Shown one piece after another: positions 6,617 to 13,119 of a DNA stretch of 13,238 bases (position 1 is its first letter; each line of letters begins with the position of its first letter). The DNA comes from RGIG3002 sp045546775 (lineage in GTDB: Bacteria > Bacillota > Clostridia > Lachnospirales > Lachnospiraceae). Both the position numbers and the translations under genes were made by a program. Location of the stretch: assembly GCA_045546775.1 (NCBI GenBank), contig JAZQDM010000018.1, positions 1 to 13,238 of the forward strand. The letters run 5' to 3'. The notes under the pieces were generated by a model that did no database searches, had not been told where the DNA came from, and saw nothing but the letters and a program-made list of their open reading frames with translations.

Positions 6617-7672
6617 TTATTCCAATACAGTCTCTATAAATATATTGTCCAATTCCGTCAAATCCCTAATGATGTCGTTAAAAACTTTGTTTCCTATTTT
6701 GTCCTGTATAATTTTCAACACCGGTCTGTCCGGATTGCCTTTGCTTTGGCGGATGACAATTCCGACTTCCCCTTCGTTTGTTTTTACTACTGAACCGGCA
6801 GGATATACCGCTGTAAAATTCAAAAACGCATCTACTACTTTTGCATCAAACTTTGTGTCTTTATTTTCTTTTAAATATTTTAAAGCCTCATATACTTTAA
6901 CACGGGAATAGCCTATTCCGCAAATCATTTCATCAAAAGTATCGCAAACACCCACTATTTTACTCTCGATAGAAATATCAGTCGCTTTCAACGGATACCC
7001 GGAACCATCCAGTCTCTCGTGATGATACAAAATAACATTTTTTGCATTTTCACTAATCCAAGATTCGGTCTTTATGGCACTGAATCCGTACACCGGATGC
7101 TTTTTGTATTCCGCTCTTTCAGATGTAGACAATTTACTAATATCTTCATCAATCTTATCAAGTGCCAAATAGCGCATTCCGATATCATGCAAAAGACTGC
7201 TCACTCCGATGTCATGTACCTGCTCATCGGAAAGTCCAAGCTTAATTGCCGTCAAAACAGCAAGTGAACAAAGGCTTAGAGAATGCTCGTACAAATCTGA
7301 ACTTCTTTCCTTGATATCAAATACTTTCTGAACAACCTTATCTTCTTCAAGAATATTGCTAATAACATTTTCTGCTGCATCGTTTAAAATAGACAATTCT
7401 TCATTGTGGTTGTACGTATGTCTTTCTAACACATTTTTAATCTGCGTCTTAACATTGTTTTCAATATCCTTTTTCAGAATGGCTACTTCTTCCGCATCGG
7501 GAATTCTTTCCTGTTTAATATAAACTTCCTTGATTCCCATTTCTTTTAACTTTTCAATGTACTCGGACCGAAGCACAATTCCTTCGGATAACAAAACAGT
7601 ATAATCTGAAGTCAGGACCGGTTTCGCCAGTACGCTTTCTGCTGTAATATCTTCTAGTTTACATAACTTCAT
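6617..7672 (-). CDS. HD-GYP domain protein with altered HDIGK motif
   Basis: The 351-residue protein has an N-terminal region with a LAKPVL motif and a possible coiled coil (about 60-115) resembling the leader domain of many HD-GYP proteins. An HD-GYP domain follows at about 120-290. Metal ligands are in place: H130, HD at 162-163, H192, H217-H218, the motif LDGSGYP (221-227) and D244. The usual HDIGK is HDIGM here (M166), and the final D-x-x-DA is DTFDEM, so catalytic efficiency for c-di-GMP may differ. No membrane segment or sensor domain is seen. AAGGG lies 8 bases before the ATG. It sits 21 nt after the DUF4446 gene and 19 nt before serS, making it an unusual passenger in a segregation and translation operon. 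Confidence 0.88.
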   Translation of the reverse strand: MKLCKLEDITAESVLAKPVLTSDYTVLLSEGIVLRSEYIEKLKEMGIKEVYIKQERIPDAEEVAILKKDIENNVKTQIKNVLERHTYNHNEELSILNDAAENVISNILEEDKVVQKVFDIKERSSDLYEHSLSLCSLAVLTAIKLGLSDEQVHDIGVSSLLHDIGMRYLALDKIDEDISKLSTSERAEYKKHPVYGFSAIKTESWISENAKNVILYHHERLDGSGYPLKATDISIESKIVGVCDTFDEMICGIGYSRVKVYEALKYLKENKDTKFDAKVVDAFLNFTAVYPAGSVVKTNEGEVGIVIRQSKGNPDRPVLKIIQDKIGNKVFNDIIRDLTELDNIFIETVLE

Positions 7673-7693
7673 ACATTTTCCCTTATAACCCTT

Positions 7694-8209
7694 TTAATTA
7701 TTTATTCCCATCGCTATATCTAACGCTTTTTGCTCTTCTTCACCAAGAGAAATTGCACATTCGCCATCCTTTATTTCTTTCGTGTACGAATAGCACCCTT
7801 CACTGCTATGTACAGAATTTAATATAAACCCATTGTTGTTTTCATCCAACAACGCAAGACTGAAACTTAACTTTCCACCCATCTGCTGAAAAGCATCGTA
7901 TTTCACAATACCAATTTTTTGGAATGTTGTTTCCATTTTCTTAAAAAGTGTTTTTATATTGTGCCGGTTTTTATCGACTGTTTCTTTAAAAAATTGATTA
8001 TCTTCATACAATCTGATAATATCCTGTTCCAGGCTCTTTGCATCTTTACCTTGCATGAACTTTTTGTATTTCTTTTTTAATTTACTTGTACTTATTATTT
8101 GGGCAATCGTCACTATCAGAAGAATGACACATAAAATGACAACTCCTAATAAAATGTATCCTATGTCTATTCCTCCAAGCCCAATACTATTTAAAAATTC
8201 ACTGGACAT
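7694..8209 (-). CDS. DUF4446 family membrane protein
   Basis: The 171-residue protein has one N-terminal membrane helix (about 15-40), then a lysine-rich coiled-coil-like region (45-95). A conserved C-terminal block follows, with KYDAFQQMGGKLSFSLALLD, NNNGFILNS and YTKEIKDGE segments. This block defines DUF4446, an uncharacterised family often found directly after parB in Firmicutes. The membrane topology is probably N-out with the coiled coil in the cytoplasm, by the positive-inside rule (STSKLKKKYKK follows the helix). A GAGGA site precedes the ATG. It starts 54 nt after parB. Its repeated association with parAB suggests a role near the chromosome origin or envelope, which is inference. Confidence 0.88.
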   Translation of the reverse strand: MSSEFLNSIGLGGIDIGYILLGVVILCVILLIVTIAQIISTSKLKKKYKKFMQGKDAKSLEQDIIRLYEDNQFFKETVDKNRHNIKTLFKKMETTFQKIGIVKYDAFQQMGGKLSFSLALLDENNNGFILNSVHSSEGCYSYTKEIKDGECAISLGEEEQKALDIAMGINN

Positions 8210-8263
8210 GTTTTTTCCTCACTTCTTATATTTTTATGTCATACCCAAAGTTAAAATATAATC

Positions 8264-9175
8264 TTACTTGTCAAACGTAAGTGAACTCAAACCTTCTACA
8301 AGTCTGTCGAAATCGTCATGACTATAAAATTCGATTTCAATTTTTCCTGCACCATTTCCTTTTGAAGCAACACTTACTTTTGTACTTAAAGCTTGTTTTA
8401 ATTTTTCCTCTATTTCACTATAGATTGCTTCCAAAGATTTATTTGTCTCTTTTTTTGCTTTTGCCGGCTTATTCATATTTTTTACAAGCTTTTCTACTTC
8501 ACGAACGCTCAGCTTTTCATCAAATACTTTTTGAGCAATAGCATATTGTTCTTCTGCATCTTCGATTGCCAAAAGTGCTCTTGCATGTCCGGTAGAAATC
8601 ATTTCACTGATTACCATCTGCTGCACTTCATCACACAATTTTAACAGACGCATAGAGTTTGTTACAGCTGTTCTACTTTTGGAAACTCTCTCAGCTACTT
8701 CATCCTGTTTTAAATTGAATTCATTTAACAGTCTTTTATATGCCTGTGCTTCTTCAATCGGATTTAAGTTTTCTCGCTGAATATTTTCAATAAGTGCAAT
8801 CTCTACGATTTCCTGCTCTGTAAGATTTTTAATAATAACAGGTACTTCTTTCAAACCGGCCAGTTTTGCTGCACGCCATCTACGCTCACCGGCAATGATT
8901 TCATAATGATCTTTTCTATCCTGTACCAAAATAGGTTGAAGCAAACCAAACTGTTTGATAGACTCAGATAATTCCATCAAAGCATCTTCGTCAAAATTTT
9001 TACGAGGCTGTTCTCTGTTTGGTTCGACCATCGTAATTTTTACCATTGTATCCGGTTTAACAACTTCTTCTTGCTTTTTCTGTGTTGTAGTTTTTTTACT
9101 TCCTGACGTTTTTGTTTCACCAATTGCATTAGGAATTAAACTATCTAATCCTTTACCTAATCCTCTTGCTGCCAT
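8264..9175 (-). CDS. parB: Chromosome partitioning protein ParB (Spo0J)
   Basis: The 303-residue protein is ParB, the CTP-dependent clamp that loads at parS and spreads along DNA to recruit SMC and stimulate ParA. The N-terminal RGLGKGLDSLIP is the ParA-interacting tail. The CTPase boxes follow: IAGERRWRAAKLAG (about 94-107) and ENIQRENLNPIEEA (130-143). The helix-turn-helix that reads parS is at about 155-180 (KQDEVAERVSKSRTAV). A lysine-rich linker (about 232-245) leads to the C-terminal dimerisation domain. The ATG at 9175 is 3 nt after the parA stop codon, with AAGGA inside the end of parA, indicating translational coupling. Two perfect parS sites lie about 1 kb upstream. The Spo0J type is favoured over Noc, whose site is ATTTCCCGGGAAAT. 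Confidence 0.96.
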   Translation of the reverse strand: MAARGLGKGLDSLIPNAIGETKTSGSKKTTTQKKQEEVVKPDTMVKITMVEPNREQPRKNFDEDALMELSESIKQFGLLQPILVQDRKDHYEIIAGERRWRAAKLAGLKEVPVIIKNLTEQEIVEIALIENIQRENLNPIEEAQAYKRLLNEFNLKQDEVAERVSKSRTAVTNSMRLLKLCDEVQQMVISEMISTGHARALLAIEDAEEQYAIAQKVFDEKLSVREVEKLVKNMNKPAKAKKETNKSLEAIYSEIEEKLKQALSTKVSVASKGNGAGKIEIEFYSHDDFDRLVEGLSSLTFDK

Positions 9176-9178
9176 ATC

Positions 9179-9946
9179 TTATGCATCCTTTCTATTTATC
9201 ACTTCTTCTGCTAATTGCATATATGCTTCTGCACCTGCAGATTTTGGATCATACATACTAATCGGCATACCGTAACTTGGTGCTTCAGCTAATCTGATAT
9301 TTCTTGGAATAATTGTTTTGTACACTCGCTGGCTTAAATGATTTTTTACATTTTCTACAACCTGCATAGAAAGATTTGTTCTGGAGTCATACATAGTAAA
9401 TACAACACCTTCCATATCCAAATCCGGATTTAATCTTTCTTTTACAAGATTGACAGTATGTATCAACTGGCTTAAACCTTCCAACGCATAGTATTCACAC
9501 TGGATTGGAACTAATACAGAATTTGCTGTTGTCATTGCATTGATTGTCAACATATTGAGAGAAGGAGGACAGTCGATAATAATAAAATCATATTTATCTT
9601 TGACCCAATCCACTTCATTTTTAAGAATAAATTCCTTTTTATCAACACCAATTAATTCAATTTCACTTGCTGCAAGATTTACATTTGAAGGAATTAAATC
9701 AACATTCTCTACTACATTACTTATTAAGCAGTCGTTGATAGAACATTCTCCTAATATTAATTCGTATATAGTATTCTCAAGTTCGTTTTTATCAACACCA
9801 AATCCACTTGTTGTATTTCCCTGCGGGTCAGTATCTATAACTAATACCTTTTTTCCTTTTACGGCAAGGGATGCTGATAAATTAATAGAAGTTGTTGTTT
9901 TACCAACTCCACCTTTTTGGTTTGCGATTGCAATAATTCTTTCCAT
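9179..9946 (-). CDS. parA: Chromosome partitioning ATPase ParA (Soj)
   Basis: The 255-residue protein is a ParA/Soj-type ATPase that binds DNA non-specifically as an ATP dimer and positions ParB-parS complexes. The deviant Walker A motif is KGGVGKTT (11-18) with signature lysine K11 and K16. Walker A' is DTDPQGN (38-44) and Walker B is IIIDCPP with D125. The short N-terminus lacks a helix-turn-helix, as expected for the chromosomal (small) type. A C-terminal region with the R-S-Y-G-like APSYGMPI stretch is typical. AAGGTG lies 8 bases before the ATG. It is the first gene of the long minus-strand unit and follows the parS cluster and a predicted extended -10 promoter. Confidence 0.96.
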   Translation of the reverse strand: MERIIAIANQKGGVGKTTTSINLSASLAVKGKKVLVIDTDPQGNTTSGFGVDKNELENTIYELILGECSINDCLISNVVENVDLIPSNVNLAASEIELIGVDKKEFILKNEVDWVKDKYDFIIIDCPPSLNMLTINAMTTANSVLVPIQCEYYALEGLSQLIHTVNLVKERLNPDLDMEGVVFTMYDSRTNLSMQVVENVKNHLSQRVYKTIIPRNIRLAEAPSYGMPISMYDPKSAGAEAYMQLAEEVINRKDA

Positions 9947-10015
9947 ATATCGTCACCTTTCGCTTATGTTTGCAATCCGTTTTGAAAATCTTTTCTCTTA
10001 ACGTTTTACTTTTCG

Positions 10016-10024
10016 ATTATACCA
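10016..10024 (-). promoter_or_regulatory. Predicted extended -10 promoter of the parAB unit
   Basis: On the minus strand TATAAT (10016-10021) is preceded by TGG (10022-10024), an extended -10 element. The -35 region 17 bp further upstream is poor (TAGTAA-like). The start would be near 10009, giving a leader of about 60 nt to the parA ATG. No operator is seen directly on it; the parS sites lie 170-240 bp upstream of it. Confidence 0.5.
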
Positions 10025-10121
10025 CTTTTTTATATCATTTACTATATAAAAATAATGTACTTAAATGCATTTTAATTTCTTCTATTATTTTGTAAATGCT
10101 GTGAAACTGCCTTTTTTCTAA

Positions 10122-10131
10122 TGTTTCACGG
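10122..10131 (+). repeat. parS half-site 1 (TGTTTCACGG)
   Basis: TGTTTCACG is identical to the left nine bases of parS, but the mirror half is replaced by GGTCTTTTAC. A further short match, GTGAAAC at 10101-10107, lies 15 bp to its left in the opposite orientation. This could be a decayed parS or a low-affinity ParB site. Confidence 0.55.
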
Positions 10132-10154
10132 GTCTTTTACTATTTTTTTAAAAA

Positions 10155-10164
10155 TGTTTCACGG
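10155..10164 (+). repeat. parS half-site 2 (TGTTTCACGG)
   Basis: This is the same ten bases as half-site 1, in the same orientation 33 bp away, followed by ACTTTTTTAC, which resembles the flank of half-site 1 (GTCTTTTAC). The similarity of flanks suggests local duplication of a degenerate parS copy. Confidence 0.55.
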
Positions 10165-10191
10165 ACTTTTTTACAACATCTTGGGTTAAAA

Positions 10192-10207
10192 TGTTTCACG
10201 TGAAACA
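10192..10207. promoter_or_regulatory. parS centromere site 1, perfect 16-bp palindrome
   Basis: TGTTTCACGTGAAACA is exactly the Bacillus-type parS consensus recognised by ParB/Spo0J and is fully palindromic. It lies about 250 bp upstream of parA in gene-free DNA. Its start is 37 bp from half-site 2. ParB encoded in this window has the matching helix-turn-helix, so loading here is expected. Confidence 0.95.
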
Positions 10208-10240
10208 TTATCTTGTGTCTTCATTTTGATAAACACAAAA

Positions 10241-10256
10241 TGTTTCACGTGAAACA
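10241..10256. promoter_or_regulatory. parS centromere site 2, perfect 16-bp palindrome
   Basis: This is a second identical copy of TGTTTCACGTGAAACA, beginning 49 bp after site 1. The rest of the 9947-10306 intergenic region is AT-rich with no ORF, RNA gene or DnaA-box cluster that I can recognise. Tandem perfect parS sites beside parAB usually mark the origin-proximal part of a chromosome, though the usual rnpA, mnmG and rsmG neighbours are absent here. Confidence 0.95.
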
Positions 10257-10306
10257 TACAGAATAGAATCATTTATATAAGATTATTCAGAATCAATACA
10301 AAACAA

Positions 10307-10468
10307 TTAAATGATAGCACTATTTAATAAAAAAATAGAATGAACAACAGAACAAGCGACCTCAATAAATCCAAATATTAGACAAGCGATAATATCCTTT
10401 TTATCTTTAGAGTGCTTTGCTTCTAAAAAGACTCTCGCAGATATAATAAAGGAAACAATCGCATACAA
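10307..10468 (-). CDS. Possible small two-helix membrane protein or gene remnant
   Basis: A minus-strand frame from a TTG at 10468 would encode 53 residues. Two hydrophobic segments (about 1-17 and 26-49) flank a charged loop KHSKDKKD, a sensible membrane hairpin, and the codons look like those of neighbouring genes. The frame remains open further upstream, but only through the response-regulator terminator. An ATG at 10490 is out of frame by one base at a run of six A residues; losing one A would give a 60-residue protein. No ribosome site precedes either start. It could be a real small protein, a frameshifted remnant, or chance; I do not recognise the family. Confidence 0.3.
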   Translation of the reverse strand: MYAIVSFIISARVFLEAKHSKDKKDIIACLIFGFIEVACSVVHSIFLLNSAII

Positions 10469-10494
10469 TGAATAATTTTTTCCAAGACATAAAA

Positions 10495-10530
10495 TTAAAT
10501 AAATAAATAAGCCGGTATGAAACCGGCTTA
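10495..10530 (-). terminator. Terminator of the histidine kinase/response regulator operon
   Basis: A perfect 9-bp stem TAAGCCGGT/ACCGGCTTA (10508-10516 with 10522-10530) has a 5-nt loop. On the minus strand it is followed by TTTATTTATTTAATTTT. It lies 20 nt after the response-regulator stop codon. The plus-strand side is also AT-rich, so weak two-way action is possible. Confidence 0.8.
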
Positions 10531-10550
10531 AATAAATTATCCAAAGAAAA

Positions 10551-11192
10551 TTATACTTTAATAATATCGTTTCTAATTGCGAATACAGCTGCCTGCGTTC
10601 TATCAGAAACTTCAATCTTTTTAAAAATATTAGAAATATGATTTTTTACTGTTCTTTCACTTATGTTAAGAGAAGTAGCAATTTCTTTATTAAACATACC
10701 ACTTGCAACTTTCATAAGTACTTGGAGTTCTCTTTTCGTAAGACTTTCTACTTTATCTTTATCTTTATCGAGACTTACAAGTTTTGCGTTCAAAGAAGGA
10801 ATAAGACTTGGCTGAATATATTCTTCTCCATTAATAACAGCAAGTATTGCTTTTTTCAATTCTGAAGAATCCGAATCTTTTAAAAGATATCCGTCAACAC
10901 CAATATTTACAGCTTTCAAAAGATAATCAACTTCATTGTGGACTGTTAAAATAATTACCTTCAATGGCATCTTTCCATTTCGAATTGTTTCCAATACTTC
11001 AATACCATTTTTTAAAGGCATATTTATATCGAGTAACAAAACATCCGGTGTAATACTTTGTAAAATATTTAAACATTCTTCACCGTTGGATGCCTCGCAA
11101 ACAACTTTCATTGTCCCGTCTAATTCTAATAATTTTTTTATACCTTCACGAATCATAACATGATCATCAGTAATCATAACATTAATAGCCAT
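10551..11192 (-). CDS. NarL/LuxR-family response regulator
   Basis: The 213-residue protein has an N-terminal receiver domain with acidic pocket D9-D10, phosphoacceptor D55 in LLLDINMP, the LTV switch region, and K105 in GYLLKDS. A C-terminal LuxR-type helix-turn-helix follows (about 150-213), with LTKRELQVL and NKEIATSLNISERTVKNHISNIFKKI. It should bind promoters as a phosphorylated dimer. The start is the ATG at 11192, with AGGAGG 10 bases upstream; a GTG three codons earlier lies next to the ribosome site and is rejected. It follows the histidine kinase gene by 49 nt, forming a two-component system of the DegS/DegU or LiaS/LiaR style. The target genes are not identifiable from the sequence. 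Confidence 0.93.
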   Translation of the reverse strand: MAINVMITDDHVMIREGIKKLLELDGTMKVVCEASNGEECLNILQSITPDVLLLDINMPLKNGIEVLETIRNGKMPLKVIILTVHNEVDYLLKAVNIGVDGYLLKDSDSSELKKAILAVINGEEYIQPSLIPSLNAKLVSLDKDKDKVESLTKRELQVLMKVASGMFNKEIATSLNISERTVKNHISNIFKKIEVSDRTQAAVFAIRNDIIKV

Positions 11193-11241
11193 ATGTAACA
11201 CGCCTCCTAAATTTTATCACGACAATATAATATAACATATG

Positions 11242-11922
11242 TTATTTTAAAGGGATTTTAATTTTTACTCTTGTTCCTTTTCCTATTTCGGTATACAAGT
11301 CAATTTCTCCATTAATATGGTGGACTCTCTCTTCCAAAATCATAAGTCCAAAATGATGCTCTTTCTTTTCACGACTTAATTTGTACATATTAAATCCTTC
11401 GCCATCATCTGAAACGGATATCAAACAGTAATCATCTTTTTGTTTGATATTAATTACAATCAAATTTCCATTGGAATGTTTCATCGCATTGTTAATACAT
11501 TCCTGTACAATGCGATAGATTTCAAAAAGTACATCTTTGTCTTCGCAGAAAATATCATCGGCAATTTCATACAAAAAACTAAATTTTGTTTCCCTTTTTA
11601 CATTCTCAATTAATTGCAAAACTGCTTCTTTTAAACCTAAGTCATCAAACTGCATCGGACGCAAATCAAAAATAGTATTCCGGATTTCTTCAATCACACC
11701 TTTGATGTCTTTTGATATTGTAGCAAGTTCCAATTTTGCCTGAATAGGATCTTTATCAATATATGTAGAAGCCAGTTCAATTTTGTGAATGCAATGAGTC
11801 AATGTTTGCAGCGAAGAGTCATGTAAGTCTCTTGCAATTCTTTGTCGTTCTTCTTCTTTAATTTCCACAGAAAAATATTTTTTTACCTTATCCATGTTTT
11901 CACTCATACCTATCACGCTCAT
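11242..11922 (-). CDS. DegS/NarL-type sensor histidine kinase
   Basis: The 226-residue kinase has a HisKA_3 dimerisation and phosphoacceptor domain with EEERQRIARDLHDSSLQ (H34) and the downstream IRNTIFDLRPMQFDDLGL block. A GHKL ATPase follows, with N-box ECINNAMKHS (141-150), DDGEGF (172-177), and the HFGLMILEERV and GKGTRVKIKIPL motifs. No sensor domain is present. I place the start at the ATG at 11922. The frame is open to a TTG at 12012, which would add a hydrophobic 25-residue helix, but that TTG has no ribosome site and coincides with a promoter-like -35 box; ATG codons at 11907 and 11895 are also possible. It precedes the response regulator in the same operon, which presumably is its substrate. 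The signal is unknown. Confidence 0.88.
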   Translation of the reverse strand: MSVIGMSENMDKVKKYFSVEIKEEERQRIARDLHDSSLQTLTHCIHKIELASTYIDKDPIQAKLELATISKDIKGVIEEIRNTIFDLRPMQFDDLGLKEAVLQLIENVKRETKFSFLYEIADDIFCEDKDVLFEIYRIVQECINNAMKHSNGNLIVINIKQKDDYCLISVSDDGEGFNMYKLSREKKEHHFGLMILEERVHHINGEIDLYTEIGKGTRVKIKIPLK

Positions 11923-11983
11923 CCCATCGTTTAAAATAATCGTTTTAAATAATCGTATTAAAATTAAAAATAAGAATATATTG

Positions 11984-12012
11984 ATAATACTATAATAAAA
12001 CAAAAGTAGCAA
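11984..12012 (-). promoter_or_regulatory. Candidate promoter of the histidine kinase operon
   Basis: On the minus strand TTGCTA (12007-12012) and TATTAT (11984-11989) are separated by exactly 17 bp. If used, transcription would begin near 11977, downstream of the longest-ORF start, favouring the shorter soluble kinase. The stretch is extremely AT-rich and a second overlapping TTGTTT/TATATT pair with the same spacing also fits, so this is tentative. Confidence 0.35.
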
Positions 12013-12062
12013 ATATAAAAGGAATTTTTCAAAATATCTTCGATGATTTACAAATTATTTAT

Positions 12063-12091
12063 TTGTATATCGGTATTAATTACATTATAAT
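12063..12091 (+). promoter_or_regulatory. Predicted promoter of the alpha/beta hydrolase gene
   Basis: TTGTAT (12063-12068) and a perfect TATAAT (12086-12091) are separated by exactly 17 bp. The start would be near 12098, giving a leader of about 70 nt that is nearly all A and T and without an obvious riboswitch fold. It faces away from the histidine kinase gene. Confidence 0.55.
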
Positions 12092-12168
12092 AAAAGAGTG
12101 AATGAAAATAAAAATAAAAATATTACATAAAAACAATTAAAAACATTTTATAAAAGGGAGCATTCTTT

Positions 12169-13116
12169 ATGAACCAAAAAACAAAAACTTTTTTTGCTTT
12201 GGCAGCAGTTACAACAACTTCACTTCATATTTTAAACAAAATTCAATTTTCACTTTCTACCGGGAAAAATCTTCTGTTCAAAAATGAAAATCATTATTAC
12301 GATTGGAGATTTGGCAAAATTCATTACACAAAGTCCGGAAAAGGAAACCCTGTTTTATTGATTCACAATTTGACAGTCGGAAGCTCAGAGTATGAATTTA
12401 GAAAAATAGTTTCTGAACTGGAAGATGAATATGAAGTTTACACTTTGGATTTACTTGGTTACGGATTATCCGAAAAAACAAATATGACATATACTAACTT
12501 TTTGTATGTGCAGCTTATTACTGACTTCATAAAAAATGTAATTGGAAAGAAAACAAATATTATTACATCAGGAGACTCTTCCTCCATTGCTATTATGGCT
12601 ACACATAATGATCCGGATATCATAAACAATCTTATTTTTATCAATCCGGAAAGTCTTTACAGTTGCAATATGATACCTTCAAAGCAAACAAAAGCTTTTA
12701 AGTTTTTGATTGAAATGCCGATTATAGGAACATTTATTTTTAATACTTTGACAACAAAGGAAAGTTTCAAACGTACATTTGAAACAAAATATTTTACAAA
12801 TTCAGGTAAAATTGAAGAACAGGATATTCTTACATATTTGGAAGCATCGCACAAAAACGGTTATGGATCAAAGTACAGTTTTGCAAGTCATATTGCACAT
12901 TACATGAATGCAAACTTTATACATGCACTGAAAGAAATCAATAACAGCATTTTAATATTGGGCGGAGAAAATGCAGAAGACATTGATACTACTTTGGAAA
13001 ATTACTGTTATTACAACAGTGCAATAGAAACAGCTTACGTAGACAACACAAAATTACTTCCTCATATGGAATGTCCGGAAGAAGTAATCTCACAAATTAA
13101 AACATTTTTAAATTAA
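12169..13116 (+). CDS. Alpha/beta-hydrolase-fold protein, membrane anchored
   Basis: The 315-residue protein has an uncleaved-signal-like hydrophobic stretch (about 7-25), then an alpha/beta hydrolase domain. It shows strand VLLIHNL (62-68, where most members have HG), the DLLGYGLSEK loop (94-103) typical of the family, the nucleophile elbow SGDSSS with S137, LILGGENAED (262-271) for the acid, and H299 in LLPHMECPEEV matching the family's histidine position before the last helix. The elbow reads GDSSS instead of GxSxG, so activity is plausible but the substrate is unknown. GGGAG lies 8 bases before the ATG. Base composition is more AT-rich than in murG or fruK. Another membrane protein follows 3 nt later, suggesting an operon. 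Confidence 0.85.
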   Translation: MNQKTKTFFALAAVTTTSLHILNKIQFSLSTGKNLLFKNENHYYDWRFGKIHYTKSGKGNPVLLIHNLTVGSSEYEFRKIVSELEDEYEVYTLDLLGYGLSEKTNMTYTNFLYVQLITDFIKNVIGKKTNIITSGDSSSIAIMATHNDPDIINNLIFINPESLYSCNMIPSKQTKAFKFLIEMPIIGTFIFNTLTTKESFKRTFETKYFTNSGKIEEQDILTYLEASHKNGYGSKYSFASHIAHYMNANFIHALKEINNSILILGGENAEDIDTTLENYCYYNSAIETAYVDNTKLLPHMECPEEVISQIKTFLN

Positions 13117-13119
13117 GTT

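Noticed and set aside
6064..6793. Two long plus-strand frames (6064-6513 and 6164-6793) opposite serS and the second HD-GYP gene
   Set aside because: Both overlap strongly supported genes on the other strand. Their serine/phenylalanine-rich translations are typical of antisense reading of K/E-rich coiled-coil codons.
9540..10001. 153-codon plus-strand frame opposite parA
   Set aside because: It is antisense to parA with its conserved Walker motifs and has no ribosome site or recognisable features.
10025..10306. CRISPR array or plasmid iterons in the parS region
   Set aside because: The repeats are parS palindromes and halves with irregular spacing and no unique spacers of constant length; ParA and ParB are of chromosomal type and no replication initiator is nearby.
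10307..10615. 102-codon minus-strand frame reaching into the response regulator
   Set aside because: Its upstream part passes through the response-regulator terminator and coding sequence; only the part from 10468 down could be real.
12092..12168. c-di-GMP or other riboswitch in the hydrolase leader
   Set aside because: The leader is almost entirely A and T with no GC-rich paired elements or known riboswitch core.
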